From Eubacterium_G segne (lineage in GTDB: Bacteria; Bacillota; Clostridia; Lachnospirales; Lachnospiraceae): a DNA stretch of 64,000 nt. The notes beneath the pieces were generated by a model. It saw only the letters and a list, made by a program, of their open reading frames with translations. It searched no databases and was not told the DNA's origin. Where the stretch lies: contig NZ_JACOOZ010000007.1 of the NCBI RefSeq assembly GCF_014287775.1, forward strand, positions 130,105 to 194,104, given 5' to 3'. Made by a program: the position numbers and the translations under genes. Numbering within the stretch: the first letter of the stretch is position 1; every line of letters begins with the position of its first letter. Positions 35,051 through 44,636 of this stretch are shown piece by piece.

Positions 35051-36790
35051 TTATTTATCCTTGTAAGCTAATGCTTCCACACCAACTTCACCTGTACGAA
35101 CTCTCATAACATCTTCTACATTTGTTACGAAAATCTTACCGTCGCCATAGTGTTCAGTATTAAGTGCCTTTCTTGCTGCTGCCACAACAAGTCCCGGATC
35201 AACTGTTGAAACTACTATGTCAACCTGTACTTTCTTATAAAGGTTCATTGTGGTTGGTACACCTCTGTATCTACCTGTCTTACCTTTCTCAGCTCCACAT
35301 CCCATTACCTGAGATACCGTCATTCCCATTACTCCAATAGCATTCATTGTGTCACGAAGTACACCAAATCTTTCTTCCGGACATATAATGGAAATCTTTG
35401 TATATCTGCCTTCTTCTCTTTCGCCAAGAGCAAGAGCAACCGGTTTAACATCTGAAAGGTCAACTGAACCTTCGCTTTCTCCTGCATATGATGGTGCTGC
35501 TGGGAGGAAATCTGCGTAAGCTGATGCAAGGCCATGTTCTGAAATATCCATACCAATGATTTCTTCTTCTGGTTTAACTCTAAGTCCAATTGTATGTTTA
35601 ATAATCTGGAATACAATTGTCATCATTATTGCTGCGTAAACATCAATTGCTACAATACCTAAAATCTGGATTCCTAAAAGTTTTGCTCCACCACCATAGA
35701 ATAAACCTGCGTAGTAAGAACCATCTGCAAATGCATTAACTGTTTCTCCCCTACCTGTTGCAAATAAACCTACGGCAATTGTTCCCCAAACACCGTTTGC
35801 CCAGTGAACACCAACGGCACCAACCGGGTCATCAATGTGGAACTTCTTATCTAAAACTTCTACTACTACATCCACTAATATACCTGAAACTGCACCAATG
35901 ATTAATGCTCCTACAGTATCAACTGAAGCACATCCTGCTGTAATTGCTACCAAACCTGCAAGGGATGCGTTAAGACACATACCAACATCAGGCTTTCCGT
36001 CTTTAATCCATGTAAATATCATACAAACTACTGTTGCTGTTGCCGGTGCAATTGTTGTATTCATAAAGATTGATGCTAAGCTGTCATTGTTTGTAGCTGC
36101 TGCACCGTTAAATCCATACCATCCAAACCAAAGAATGAAGCATCCTAATGCACCAAGAGTTATTGAGTGACCTGCAATGGCGTTTGATCTGATTTTACCA
36201 TTAGATCTCTTTGTGTACTTGCCAATACGAGGTCCCACAATAATGGCTCCAACTAATGCCGCCATACCACCTACAGAGTGAATAACTGCTGAACCTGCGA
36301 AATCTACGAAATGTAACTGCTGTAACCATCCGTTGCCACCATAGTTCCAAACCCAGCCTGCTTCAATAGGATATACTATTAAGCTGATTGCTGCTGAATA
36401 AATACAGTAAGCACTGAACTTTGTTCTTTCAGCCATAGCACCTGAAACAATTGTAGCTGCTGTTGCACAGAATACTAACTGAAATACGAACTGTGACCAG
36501 TTAAATGTGTCATAATGGATAAAGATATCAAGATTTGGAATACCAATAATTCCCATTACATAATCCTCTGACATCATAAGCCCGAAACCTAATACTATGT
36601 ACATTATAGTACCGATACAAAAGTCCATTAAGTTTTTCATAATAATGTTGCCGGCATTCTTTGCTCTTGTGAATCCTGTTTCAACCATTGCGAAGCCTGC
36701 CTGCATAAAGAATACCAGGCTGGCACCAATAAGGAACCAAATAGCAAAACTGCTGTCTGTTGCTGCTTTAATAATCTCTTCTGCTCCCAT
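35051..36790 (-). CDS. amt: Ammonium transporter fused to a PII signalling domain
   Basis: The 579-residue protein has an Amt channel (residues about 10-405, eleven helices; GFAMVETGF and SAVIHSVGGMAALVGA with the pore His). A linker follows, then a complete PII/GlnK domain at about 465-575: KISIICPEERFGVLRDTMN, the T-loop GKTGRYRGV with the Tyr, and the FVTNVEDVMRVRTGE C-loop. PII normally plugs Amt as a separate trimer; here it is tethered. The open frame starts at ATG 36805, but GGAGG following it places the true start at ATG 36790. Two leader hairpins and a promoter lie upstream. Nitrogen control is likely. Confidence 0.93.
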   Translation of the reverse strand: MGAEEIIKAATDSSFAIWFLIGASLVFFMQAGFAMVETGFTRAKNAGNIIMKNLMDFCIGTIMYIVLGFGLMMSEDYVMGIIGIPNLDIFIHYDTFNWSQFVFQLVFCATAATIVSGAMAERTKFSAYCIYSAAISLIVYPIEAGWVWNYGGNGWLQQLHFVDFAGSAVIHSVGGMAALVGAIIVGPRIGKYTKRSNGKIRSNAIAGHSITLGALGCFILWFGWYGFNGAAATNNDSLASIFMNTTIAPATATVVCMIFTWIKDGKPDVGMCLNASLAGLVAITAGCASVDTVGALIIGAVSGILVDVVVEVLDKKFHIDDPVGAVGVHWANGVWGTIAVGLFATGRGETVNAFADGSYYAGLFYGGGAKLLGIQILGIVAIDVYAAIMMTIVFQIIKHTIGLRVKPEEEIIGMDISEHGLASAYADFLPAAPSYAGESEGSVDLSDVKPVALALGEREEGRYTKISIICPEERFGVLRDTMNAIGVMGMTVSQVMGCGAEKGKTGRYRGVPTTMNLYKKVQVDIVVSTVDPGLVVAAARKALNTEHYGDGKIFVTNVEDVMRVRTGEVGVEALAYKDK

Positions 36791-36833
36791 AACTAATTCC
36801 TCCATTCTTTTTTAGTCCTAAATAATATTTTTA

Positions 36834-36866
36834 CCTGGAAAACATTTAAAGGGGATGTTTTCCCAG
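36834..36866 (-). promoter_or_regulatory. Second hairpin of the amt leader
   Basis: CTGGAAAACAT (36835-36845) pairs with ATGTTTTCCCAG (36855-36866), a stem of about 10 bp, 44 nt upstream of the amt ATG. It could compete with the terminator hairpin or protect the mRNA. Confidence 0.5.
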
Positions 36867-36923
36867 ACGACACAATTACTGAATTTGCCATTGTGCTTTT
36901 CAATAATTATGTGCTCTCAGAAA

Positions 36924-36959
36924 CGAAAAAGGGAGCTAGACCTTTACGTCTGCTCCCTT
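36924..36959 (-). terminator. Terminator-type hairpin inside the amt leader
   Basis: On the minus strand AAGGGAGCAGAC pairs with GTCTAGCTCCCTT around a 6-nt loop (GTAAAG), followed by TTTTTCG. It lies between the amt promoter (36981-37008) and the amt start, so it looks like a transcription attenuator rather than the end of a gene. The transketolase operon already has its own terminator at 37031-37070. Confidence 0.65.
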
Positions 36960-36980
36960 GCATTTCGTTCAACATGCATT

Positions 36981-37008
36981 AGTATAACATCATATTTTTT
37001 TATTTCAA
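36981..37008 (-). promoter_or_regulatory. Sigma-A promoter of amt
   Basis: TTGAAA (37008-37003), a 16-nt spacer and TATACT (36986-36981). The predicted leader is about 185 nt and contains the two hairpins. Confidence 0.65.
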
Positions 37009-37030
37009 TGGATAAATCACTTTTGCTAAT

Positions 37031-37070
37031 AAAAAAAAGTCCAAATTTAATTTTCTTAAATTCAGACTTT
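37031..37070 (-). terminator. Terminator of the dnaX-to-transketolase operon
   Basis: AAAGTCTGAATTTAA and TTAAATTTGGACTTT form a long stem on the minus strand followed by eight T residues. Confidence 0.85.
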
Positions 37071-37134
37071 AATTTATTAATGTTAGGTTTTATTTCGTAA
37101 ACTTTTTTCCGTTTTTTATAAACTTTATTAAAGA

Positions 37135-38076
37135 TTACTGTATATTCTCCTTAATTTTATTATATATGCCTTCTCCATCCAGTCCAAACTCTTTTATAAG
37201 CTCTAAAGCCGGTCCTGAATGTCCAAACACGTCATTTACACCTATCTTAGTTACCTTTGTAGGGCATTTTGCACTTAATGCATCACATACTGCACTTCCT
37301 AAACCACCAATTACGGAATGTTCTTCCACTGTAAACACATTCTTAGTCTTTTCAGCGGATTTTACAATTATATCTTCATCTAAAGGCTTAATTGTATGAA
37401 TATTAATAACCTCGGCACTAATTCCCTCTGCTGCAAGTTTTTCTGCTGCTTCAAGGGCATAAGACACCATAAGACCGGTAGCAACAATTGTAATGTCACT
37501 TCCCTGACGCATTAATATGCCTTTTCCAATTTCAAATTTATAATTGTTTTCATCATTAATAACCGGTGCTGCAAGACGTCCAAATCTCATATATACAGGG
37601 CCTTCCATTTCATATGCTGCCTTTACTGCTGCACGGGCTTCCACATCATCACATGGATTTATAACTGTCATTCCCGGTATAACTCTCATAAGCGCAATAT
37701 CTTCATTACACTGATGTGTGGCACCGTCTTCTCCTACAGAAATTCCTGCATGAGTTGCCCCGATTTTTACATTAAGGTGTGGATATCCTATAGTGTTTCT
37801 CACCTGCTCAAAAGCTCTTCCTGCTGCAAACATTGCAAATGTGCTGGCAAAAGGTACCTTTCCACAGGTAGATAATCCTGCTGCTATTCCCATCATATTA
37901 GCTTCTGCAATACCGCAGTCAATATGTCTATCAGGAAACTCTTTCTTAAAAATGGCAGTTTTTGTAGCTGCTGCAAGATCCGCATCAAGTACCACAATAT
38001 CGTCATGTTCCTTTGCAAGCTCTACAAGTGCTTTACCATAGCTTTCTCTTGTTGCTATCTTCTTTACTTCTGACAT
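37135..38076 (-). CDS. Transketolase, C-terminal subunit
   Basis: This 313-residue protein holds the pyrimidine-binding and C-terminal domains of transketolase. The cofactor-activating Glu is expected within FPDRHIDCGIAEANMMGIAAG near residue 50. GATHAGISVGEDGATHQ near residue 107 and the C-terminal FTVEEHSVIGGLGSAV block follow. It works with the subunit encoded upstream in the pentose phosphate pathway. It overlaps that gene by 13 bp, with AGGTG inside it as ribosome site. It is the last gene of its operon. Confidence 0.92.
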   Translation of the reverse strand: MSEVKKIATRESYGKALVELAKEHDDIVVLDADLAAATKTAIFKKEFPDRHIDCGIAEANMMGIAAGLSTCGKVPFASTFAMFAAGRAFEQVRNTIGYPHLNVKIGATHAGISVGEDGATHQCNEDIALMRVIPGMTVINPCDDVEARAAVKAAYEMEGPVYMRFGRLAAPVINDENNYKFEIGKGILMRQGSDITIVATGLMVSYALEAAEKLAAEGISAEVINIHTIKPLDEDIIVKSAEKTKNVFTVEEHSVIGGLGSAVCDALSAKCPTKVTKIGVNDVFGHSGPALELIKEFGLDGEGIYNKIKENIQ

Positions 38077-38900
38077 AATGCTTCACCTGCTTTCTCTAAT
38101 TCTTCCATTGCCACGGCAAACTGTTCATCATTAGGTGCTGCGCCATGCCAATTTACCTGATTTTCCATAAACGAAACCCCTTTTCCCTTTACGGTATTCA
38201 TAATAATGGCTGTAGGCTGTCCCTTTGTATTTTTTGCCTCATTAAGGGCATTTCTTATTTCATCAAAATCATGTCCGTTAATTACAATAACATGAAAATT
38301 AAATGCTTCAAACTTCTTATCAATAGGGTATGGTGAACATACTTCTTCCACTGTTCCGTCAATCTGAAGATTATTGTTATCTACTATTACCACAAGATTG
38401 TCTAACTTTCTGTGTCCGGCAAACATTGCTGCCTCCCAAACCTGTCCTTCTTCTATTTCACCATCACCTAATAATGTGTATACTCTGTAATCCTTATGAT
38501 CCATTTTGCCTGCCAATGCCATACCTACTGCTGTAGATACTCCCTGACCTAATGAACCTGATGACATATCAACTCCCGGAGTATGCTTCATATCAGGATG
38601 TCCCTGCAAATATGAATCCGGCTTACGAAGTGTCACAATATCTTCTTTTGGAATAAATCCTTTTTCAGCAAGTACTCCATATAAAACAGGTGCTGCATGT
38701 CCCTTTGATAAAACAAATCTGTCTCTGTTAGGATTTTTTGGATTTTTGGCATCAACATTCATTTCCTCATAATACAGGAAAGTTACCATATCAGCAGCTG
38801 ATAAAGAGCCGCCCGGATGTCCTGATTTTGCACTGTGAAGACCTGTAACAATGTTTTTCCTTACTTCGTTAGCAATCTTTTTTAACTGTAAATTTTCCAT
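38064..38900 (-). CDS. Transketolase, N-terminal subunit
   Basis: The 278-residue protein has the thiamine diphosphate-binding half of transketolase: HSAKSGHPGGSLSAADMVT near residue 22, the LGDGEIEEGQVWEAAMFAG block near residue 144 carrying GDG, and NNNLQIDG near residue 175. It pairs with the downstream C-terminal subunit, an arrangement common in clostridia and archaea. It begins 14 bp after the TPR/P-loop gene. Confidence 0.93.
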   Translation of the reverse strand: MENLQLKKIANEVRKNIVTGLHSAKSGHPGGSLSAADMVTFLYYEEMNVDAKNPKNPNRDRFVLSKGHAAPVLYGVLAEKGFIPKEDIVTLRKPDSYLQGHPDMKHTPGVDMSSGSLGQGVSTAVGMALAGKMDHKDYRVYTLLGDGEIEEGQVWEAAMFAGHRKLDNLVVIVDNNNLQIDGTVEEVCSPYPIDKKFEAFNFHVIVINGHDFDEIRNALNEAKNTKGQPTAIIMNTVKGKGVSFMENQVNWHGAAPNDEQFAVAMEELEKAGEALCQK

Positions 38901-38914
38901 TGTTTCTTCCTTTC

Positions 38915-41902
38915 TTATACATTAAAATCTGATTCTACCAATATGTTATTACCTTCCTCATCTTTTTTAGATGCGAAGATACCCTTTAGCTTTCTTCCTA
39001 TTCTTCTTGATTTAGAAATAGCCTCATCTACAATGCTTTCAACATCACTTCTGCCAATTCCCTTATTTACACCAAAGAAGTCATCTATAGCCTTATAAAA
39101 TGCAAGGTTTGCAACCTCGTCAAAAACATATCCCTTGTCTTTTGCATAGCGTTTACCATATTCTACCCATTCCTTAATGTCGTATTCTCTTATGGTAACT
39201 ACATGATTAAATACCCTTGCAGCCCTCTGGGATTCATTTAATATCTTTGTCATTCCATCAGTTTCGCCTTCTAAGATAATAATCATGTCATCTGTAAACA
39301 TACCTGATACATCTGTTATTTCACTTAATGTCATAGGTCCTAACCTGTCAGCATTTTCAATAATCAAATCACTTCCAAGAAGCTTTGATAACACTGTTCT
39401 AAAACCTTTTCTGTTAAGTGCCACAGCATCTATTTTTGCCAGTTTTCTGTTTCTTCTGCCACGCTTTTTATTTACAAGCTTAATAATTTCTATGGCAAGT
39501 GTGGTTTTACCCGTCTTTTCACTTCCCATAATAACTATATTGCCCTCTGCTGAATTTCCATTAGGCTTGTAATTAATAATTAAATCCTTTAAAACATCCC
39601 TTATATTGGTGTCAAATCCTTCCACATTAAGATAGTTTTTAAAAGCTGACAGTTCTTCCTCTGTTAAAACTATTTCAGGCTCTACGTCCTCTGCAGAATC
39701 TCCATTAGTCTTATCGGTAGGCAGAATCTCCTCATTATATATCGGCTTTGCCTTTTTCCTTACTATAGCCTTGTCAGTATTTCCTTCTTTTCCTTCTTCC
39801 TTTGTATCATCCGGTTTTGCCTGTTTATCTTCCGGTTCTTCCGTTACCTCCGGTGTCACTTCTTCTTCCTCTTCCTTCGGCTCTTCTAATACTTCAGGTG
39901 ATTGGCTTAAATTTTCATCCGGCTTTTCCTCTTCTACCATGTCAGGTACCTTGATTTCTAATTTTCCTTCTTCTACAATACCTGCTCCTGAAAGAATTTC
40001 TATACTTGCTGATGTAGCATTTTTAACCTTTAAATTCATGCCCGGCTTTTCAGCCTTTGGTGCCTCTGACTTTTGATTTTCAGTTTCTCTGACAGCAGAT
40101 TTTAATTCATCTTCTGTTGGAAGTTCCTGGGTAACAAATCCTGAGTTGTCTATCTTAAGGTCTGCTACCATATCATCTTCTATTTCTTCCGGTTCTAAAT
40201 TATTCTGTGCTTCCCTTTGGGCTTTAGGCTCTACATCCGTTTCCGGCTCAATTTCCGGTTCAGATTGTGCTTTCTGTTCAGCTTTAGCCTCAGGCTCAAT
40301 TTCTGCTTTCTGTTCAGCTTCAATCTCTACCTCAGGCTCGGTTTCTACTTCCGGCTGTGGTTTTACCTCTGCCTCAGGTTCATTTTCCGGCTCAATAACC
40401 TCCTCTTCAACCTGTCCATCCTTCTGCAAATTATCTTCGCTGTTAAAATGAAGTAATTCATCCTTTTCCTTTAGAGATTCCTCTAACTCCTCTCTTGCAG
40501 AAGTTGCCTCATCTATAATATTTACAGCCTGCTTAACAGTATCCGCCTTTAATATGCCTCTTTCCTGAAGTTTCCTTAATATATCCGCAACTCCATTCAT
40601 GTCACTAATGGTATTTTCGGCTTCATTCTGTTCCTGTACCGGCCCTGTTTCTTCTTTCAAATCCTCCGAATGGGATTTTTCCTGTATTTCCGATGTTTCA
40701 TCTTTTTCTGCTTCCGGTTCTTTCTTATCCTCCGTAACTTCTGACTGCAAAGATGATTCATCAGCCTCCCTGCTTTGGGCTTTTGCCTTTTCACCTTCTA
40801 AGTCCGTTACTATTTCTTCCATTACCGGCTCTTTTTCAGTTTCATCCTCTTCTTCAAGTTCTGAAACCTCTTCCTCGATTTTTTCTTCATCTACCGGCTG
40901 TTCAGCTATTTCTGCCTCTTCCATTAACTCCTCAATGGTTTTATTGTTTAAGTCATCCTCTTCGGATTTTAATATAATTTCTTCCATATCGCCATTCATT
41001 TTAGGAAAAATCTTTGTTTCTCCTAAATTACCTGAAGCTGTATTGTCAAAAATTCTTGTTTTCGAAAGTTCGTCCTCTGTCTCCTTATTCTGTGCCATCT
41101 TAGACTGTTCTTTCTTCTCGTCTGCAAGAATCTCTTTCACGCTGTCTGCCACTGCTGCCTGAATATCCTCCTCCGCAGTTTGTGGTTCCACCTTAATTTC
41201 AGGAATATCATGAACAATATCCATTTTAACATCTAACGGCTTTAATTCCTCCGCATGCTTTTTAGCTGCTTCGGCTTCCATTGCTATTTTTTTCTTGTTT
41301 TCATCATATTTTTCCTGCTGTGCAGGGGTTAGCGGGCTATACATTTTCTTAAGATCCATTGCCTTAAATACATATTTTCCCTCAGCAAACCAAAGGCATA
41401 TTTCATCACATATATCAATACATTTCTGCTTGTCACCGATTATGTGATACAGTTTGGCTAACTCATATGCCCATCTTTCCTCCATATCAATATTAACATA
41501 CTCCTCCAGTATGCCAATTAACTCTTCAATAGGCTTTTCCTGTGCCTTTGCCATTTTGTATTTAAGCACAAATCTTGATGTATCCCTAGGTGCCATTTCC
41601 ACGAAATCTTCGTAATAATCCTTAGCTGCGGTAAAATCTTTTGTCTTTATTGACAAAAGACATAGCTTATACGCTATATGACGACCGGTATTTGTGTTTT
41701 CATAGGCTGTAAGAAGCACTTCTTTTGCCTTCTCATAATTATGGTTTAATTCATATGCATTTGCCACGATGTTAAGTAAATTGTTATCTTTAATTTTCTT
41801 TATATCCAAAGCATCTGCTATTTTACCTGCCTCTTCGTAATCCCTGTCATGCAGTGCTCTTTTTATTTCCTCTAATTTCAGCTTCTGCTCGTTTTTGTCC
41901 AT
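38915..41902 (-). CDS. Unknown protein: TPR region, Glu/Pro-rich linker, P-loop domain
   Basis: The 995-residue protein has no recognised family as a whole. Residues 1-210 are TPR-like helical repeats (NNLLNIVANAYELNHNYEKA, WAYELAKLYHIIGDKQKCI). Residues about 240-740 are very acidic and low-complexity, with a stretch of Pro-Glu-Ala repeats near 500-560 (EPEVEIEAEQKAEIEPEAKA). Residues about 760-995 form an ATPase-like domain with Walker A MGSEKTGKTT near residue 790 and an acidic strand DMIIILEGETDG that may serve as Walker B. No signal or membrane helix is seen. It sits between recR and the transketolase genes in one operon, so a cytosolic role is likely. Confidence 0.7.
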   Translation of the reverse strand: MDKNEQKLKLEEIKRALHDRDYEEAGKIADALDIKKIKDNNLLNIVANAYELNHNYEKAKEVLLTAYENTNTGRHIAYKLCLLSIKTKDFTAAKDYYEDFVEMAPRDTSRFVLKYKMAKAQEKPIEELIGILEEYVNIDMEERWAYELAKLYHIIGDKQKCIDICDEICLWFAEGKYVFKAMDLKKMYSPLTPAQQEKYDENKKKIAMEAEAAKKHAEELKPLDVKMDIVHDIPEIKVEPQTAEEDIQAAVADSVKEILADEKKEQSKMAQNKETEDELSKTRIFDNTASGNLGETKIFPKMNGDMEEIILKSEEDDLNNKTIEELMEEAEIAEQPVDEEKIEEEVSELEEEDETEKEPVMEEIVTDLEGEKAKAQSREADESSLQSEVTEDKKEPEAEKDETSEIQEKSHSEDLKEETGPVQEQNEAENTISDMNGVADILRKLQERGILKADTVKQAVNIIDEATSAREELEESLKEKDELLHFNSEDNLQKDGQVEEEVIEPENEPEAEVKPQPEVETEPEVEIEAEQKAEIEPEAKAEQKAQSEPEIEPETDVEPKAQREAQNNLEPEEIEDDMVADLKIDNSGFVTQELPTEDELKSAVRETENQKSEAPKAEKPGMNLKVKNATSASIEILSGAGIVEEGKLEIKVPDMVEEEKPDENLSQSPEVLEEPKEEEEEVTPEVTEEPEDKQAKPDDTKEEGKEGNTDKAIVRKKAKPIYNEEILPTDKTNGDSAEDVEPEIVLTEEELSAFKNYLNVEGFDTNIRDVLKDLIINYKPNGNSAEGNIVIMGSEKTGKTTLAIEIIKLVNKKRGRRNRKLAKIDAVALNRKGFRTVLSKLLGSDLIIENADRLGPMTLSEITDVSGMFTDDMIIILEGETDGMTKILNESQRAARVFNHVVTIREYDIKEWVEYGKRYAKDKGYVFDEVANLAFYKAIDDFFGVNKGIGRSDVESIVDEAISKSRRIGRKLKGIFASKKDEEGNNILVESDFNV

Positions 41903-41944
41903 TTGAATTCCTCTTATTTTAATATTTATCCATGCTTACATTTT

Positions 41945-42541
41945 CTAAACCGTAACTCGTCCCTGTAATGCCCTGAGCAATGTTACATTATCAATACATT
42001 CTAAATCTCCTCCTACAGGAACACCGCTGGCAATTCTTGTAACCTTTATTCCCAAAGGCTTAACAACCTTGCTGATATACATGGCTGTTGCCTCACCTTC
42101 CACACTGGAATTAGTAGCAATAATCACCTCATTTACGTCGTCCTTCAGACGTTCAAACAGCTCTTTTAAGCGGATATCATTTTGTCCTATACCTGCCATG
42201 GGATTTATTGCTCCGTGAAGTACATGATAAACTCCCTTATACTCTCCGACCTTTTCGTATGCCGCCATGTCTTTGGTAGACTCAACTACCATAATAGTCT
42301 TATGGTCTCTTTCCTTACTACTGCAAATAGGGCATTCGTCCTGGTCAGTAAGGGTACAACATGTCTTACAGTATTTAACATTTTCCTTGGCGTTTATCAT
42401 GGCATTTGCAATATCCTCTACCTGCTCTTTGGGCATGTCCAAAATATGAAATGCCAGTCTTCCTGCGGTTTTTGCACCCACTCCCGGAAGAGTCGATAAT
42501 TCTTCAATTAGTTTTGTTATATATCCACTGTAGTAATCCAA
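41945..42541 (-). CDS. recR: Recombination mediator protein RecR
   Basis: The 198-residue protein acts with RecF and RecO in loading RecA at gaps. It shows the N-terminal helix-hairpin-helix (LSTLPGVGAKTAGRLAFHIL), the four-Cys zinc motif (YCKTCCTLTDQDECPIC) near residue 57, and the Toprim domain (MVVESTKDMAAYE and ATNSSVEGEATAMYI). Length is standard. It follows ybaB closely, the common dnaX-ybaB-recR order. Confidence 0.95.
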   Translation of the reverse strand: MDYYSGYITKLIEELSTLPGVGAKTAGRLAFHILDMPKEQVEDIANAMINAKENVKYCKTCCTLTDQDECPICSSKERDHKTIMVVESTKDMAAYEKVGEYKGVYHVLHGAINPMAGIGQNDIRLKELFERLKDDVNEVIIATNSSVEGEATAMYISKVVKPLGIKVTRIASGVPVGGDLECIDNVTLLRALQGRVTV

Positions 42542-42571
42542 TGTCCTTACCTCTTTCTTTAAGTCAAACTA

Positions 42572-42910
42572 TTAGAACAGTCCGCCTAATCCTCCGGTAA
42601 TTTTGGACATTTTCTGTGTTGACATTTCTTCCATTTTTCTTATAGCCTCATTTACTGCTGCCATAACTAAATCCTCTAACATTTCAATGTCATCAGGGTC
42701 TACAACTTCCGGATCAAGTTTAATTTTTGTAATTTCCTTTGAACCTGAAATTGTAACTTCAACGGCTCCACCACCTGCTGTTGCAGTATATTCGGAAGCT
42801 TCAAGTTCTGCCTGGGCTTCCTCCATCTGCTTCTGCATCTTCTGTGCCTGCTTCATTATATTATTCATATTCCCCGGCATTCCTCCCGGAAATCCACCTC
42901 TTTTTGCCAT
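42572..42910 (-). CDS. YbaB/EbfC nucleoid-associated protein
   Basis: This 112-residue DNA-binding protein has the family's central block (ATAGGGAVEVTISGSKEI) and the acidic-helix segment DPDDIEMLEDLVMAAVNEA. The N-terminus is Gly/Met-rich. It lies 1 bp after dnaX and upstream of recR, the conserved arrangement. Confidence 0.92.
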   Translation of the reverse strand: MAKRGGFPGGMPGNMNNIMKQAQKMQKQMEEAQAELEASEYTATAGGGAVEVTISGSKEITKIKLDPEVVDPDDIEMLEDLVMAAVNEAIRKMEEMSTQKMSKITGGLGGLF

Positions 42911-42911
42911 T

Positions 42912-44474
42912 TTAAAAATCCTCCTGTACTACTTCCATATTAATATTCTTTAACACAACCTCCTGGAAATAATCTCCAAAGTTTTGGTTGCCTTCAAGCA
43001 TTGTCATTTCTACCTTGACCTGCTTATTAATTTCTTCACTTATTATATTATTAAGCATTTCTATAATCTCAGGTTTATTGCAGCCCTCATATCCGATAGC
43101 TCCCGGATTAAATACTATAAGAAGGGTATCATCCCCTTTGACACTAAACCTGGCATCATTTAGAAATGTCTTATACGGATTTGAAATATGTCTTTTTACC
43201 TTTCCCCAGTTATCCACTACATACTGGATATCTGCCGGAACAGGCTTGTCAAAGACTTTTTTAGGTTTACTTTCTACCTTCTCCTCAGTTGCAGGCACCG
43301 CTACCTTTGCCACAAAATCCCCCTTTTCCATTTTGTTTTCCAAAATAGAAATTCTGTTAATTAGGGATGCCGTATCATTTTCCATCTGAGGCTTATTTAG
43401 TTTTATAAGTGCAATTTCTATCAGCACTCTTTTATTTGAAGCATATTTTATCTGACCGGCAAGTTCTGAGAACACCCGTATATATCTCATTATTACATCT
43501 GTCTCAACCATTGATGCTTCTTCCTTTAATGCCTCTATACGTTCTGCCGAAGCATCTATAAAATCCGTTGCTCCGTCAGAAGTCTTTATAAGCATTAAAT
43601 TACGCAGGTACCATATAAAATCACTGACAAACTGCCCTAGTTCTCTTCCCTGCATAACCATTTCATCTAATATGTTAATACATTCAGTAACATTCCCTGC
43701 AATAATACTTCTGGTAAGTCTGCTGAAAATTTCATTGTCAACTGCCCCTAAAACCTCTAACACATTTTCGTAGGTTAGCTTCTGTCCCAGATAAAACGCT
43801 ATACACTGGTCTAAAAGACTAAGAGCATCACGCATGGAGCCATCCGCTGCCTTTGCCACATATCTGATAGCCTTATCCTCTACCTCTATGCCTTCCTTTT
43901 CCATTAATTCCGTAAGTCTGGCAGCTATTGTATCTATGGTGATTCTTTTAAAATCATACCTCTGACACCTTGATAAAATAGTTATTGGTATTTTATGGGG
44001 TTCTGTAGTAGCCAAAATAAACATTACATATGACGGTGGTTCCTCTAATGTTTTTAAAAGTGCATTAAAAGCACCAATGGATAACATATGCACCTCGTCG
44101 ATAATGTACACGGTATACTTTCCATTAGCCGGCGTATATTGGATTTCATCTCTTATCTGACGAATATTATCTACACCGTTGTTTGATGCCGCATCTATTT
44201 CAACTACATTCATTGCACTGCCTGAATTAATTGCCCGACACGTTTCACATTCATTGCACGGGCTTCCATCTATAGGGTGTTCACAGTTTACAGCTCTGGC
44301 AAAAATCTTCGCCACACTTGTTTTTCCTGTTCCCCGTGTTCCACAAAAAAGATATGCATGTCCTATTCTGTTAGCATTAATCTGATTTTTAAGCGTCTGT
44401 ACTATATGATCCTGCCCTTTAACCTGCTCAAATGATGTAGGTCTGAATTTTCTGTATAATGCTGTATAAGACAT
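42912..44474 (-). CDS. dnaX: DNA polymerase III subunit gamma/tau
   Basis: The 520-residue clamp-loader subunit has Walker A FCGTRGTGKTSVAKIFARA near residue 50 and a zinc module (CEHPIDGSPCNECETC) near residue 72. The Walker B/sensor block IIDEVHMLSIGAFNALLKTL is near residue 118 and ILATTEPHKIPITILSRCQR near 149. The frame can be read from GTG 44498, but GGGAG lies directly before ATG 44474, which begins MSYTALYRKFRP as in homologs. It is the first gene of an operon running to the split transketolase. Confidence 0.95.
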   Translation of the reverse strand: MSYTALYRKFRPTSFEQVKGQDHIVQTLKNQINANRIGHAYLFCGTRGTGKTSVAKIFARAVNCEHPIDGSPCNECETCRAINSGSAMNVVEIDAASNNGVDNIRQIRDEIQYTPANGKYTVYIIDEVHMLSIGAFNALLKTLEEPPSYVMFILATTEPHKIPITILSRCQRYDFKRITIDTIAARLTELMEKEGIEVEDKAIRYVAKAADGSMRDALSLLDQCIAFYLGQKLTYENVLEVLGAVDNEIFSRLTRSIIAGNVTECINILDEMVMQGRELGQFVSDFIWYLRNLMLIKTSDGATDFIDASAERIEALKEEASMVETDVIMRYIRVFSELAGQIKYASNKRVLIEIALIKLNKPQMENDTASLINRISILENKMEKGDFVAKVAVPATEEKVESKPKKVFDKPVPADIQYVVDNWGKVKRHISNPYKTFLNDARFSVKGDDTLLIVFNPGAIGYEGCNKPEIIEMLNNIISEEINKQVKVEMTMLEGNQNFGDYFQEVVLKNINMEVVQEDF

Positions 44475-44563
44475 GTTTTCTCCCTTCGTAATATTCACGC
44501 AAAATTGTTTTTTTAGATTTTGGGCGCACTACACCCATTGCGCCTTTGGAATCATTATAAACC

Positions 44564-44600
44564 AAAAAAGTTTTCCATACAAGACGTTGGAAAACTTTTC
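44564..44600 (-). terminator. Terminator downstream of the 102-codon fragment
   Basis: AAAAGTTTTCCA and TGGAAAACTTTT (44566-44599) form a strong stem with T/A runs on both sides. It separates the small open frame at 44637 from dnaX. Confidence 0.75.
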
Positions 44601-44636
44601 TATATTTTTATTAAGTATATTGACACTTATATGTCT

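Noticed and set aside
40146..41162. Plus-strand Ser-rich frames of 101-187 codons
   Set aside because: They are antisense to the Glu-rich linker of the TPR/P-loop gene (GAA/GAG read backwards gives Ser/Phe-rich frames) and have no ribosome sites.
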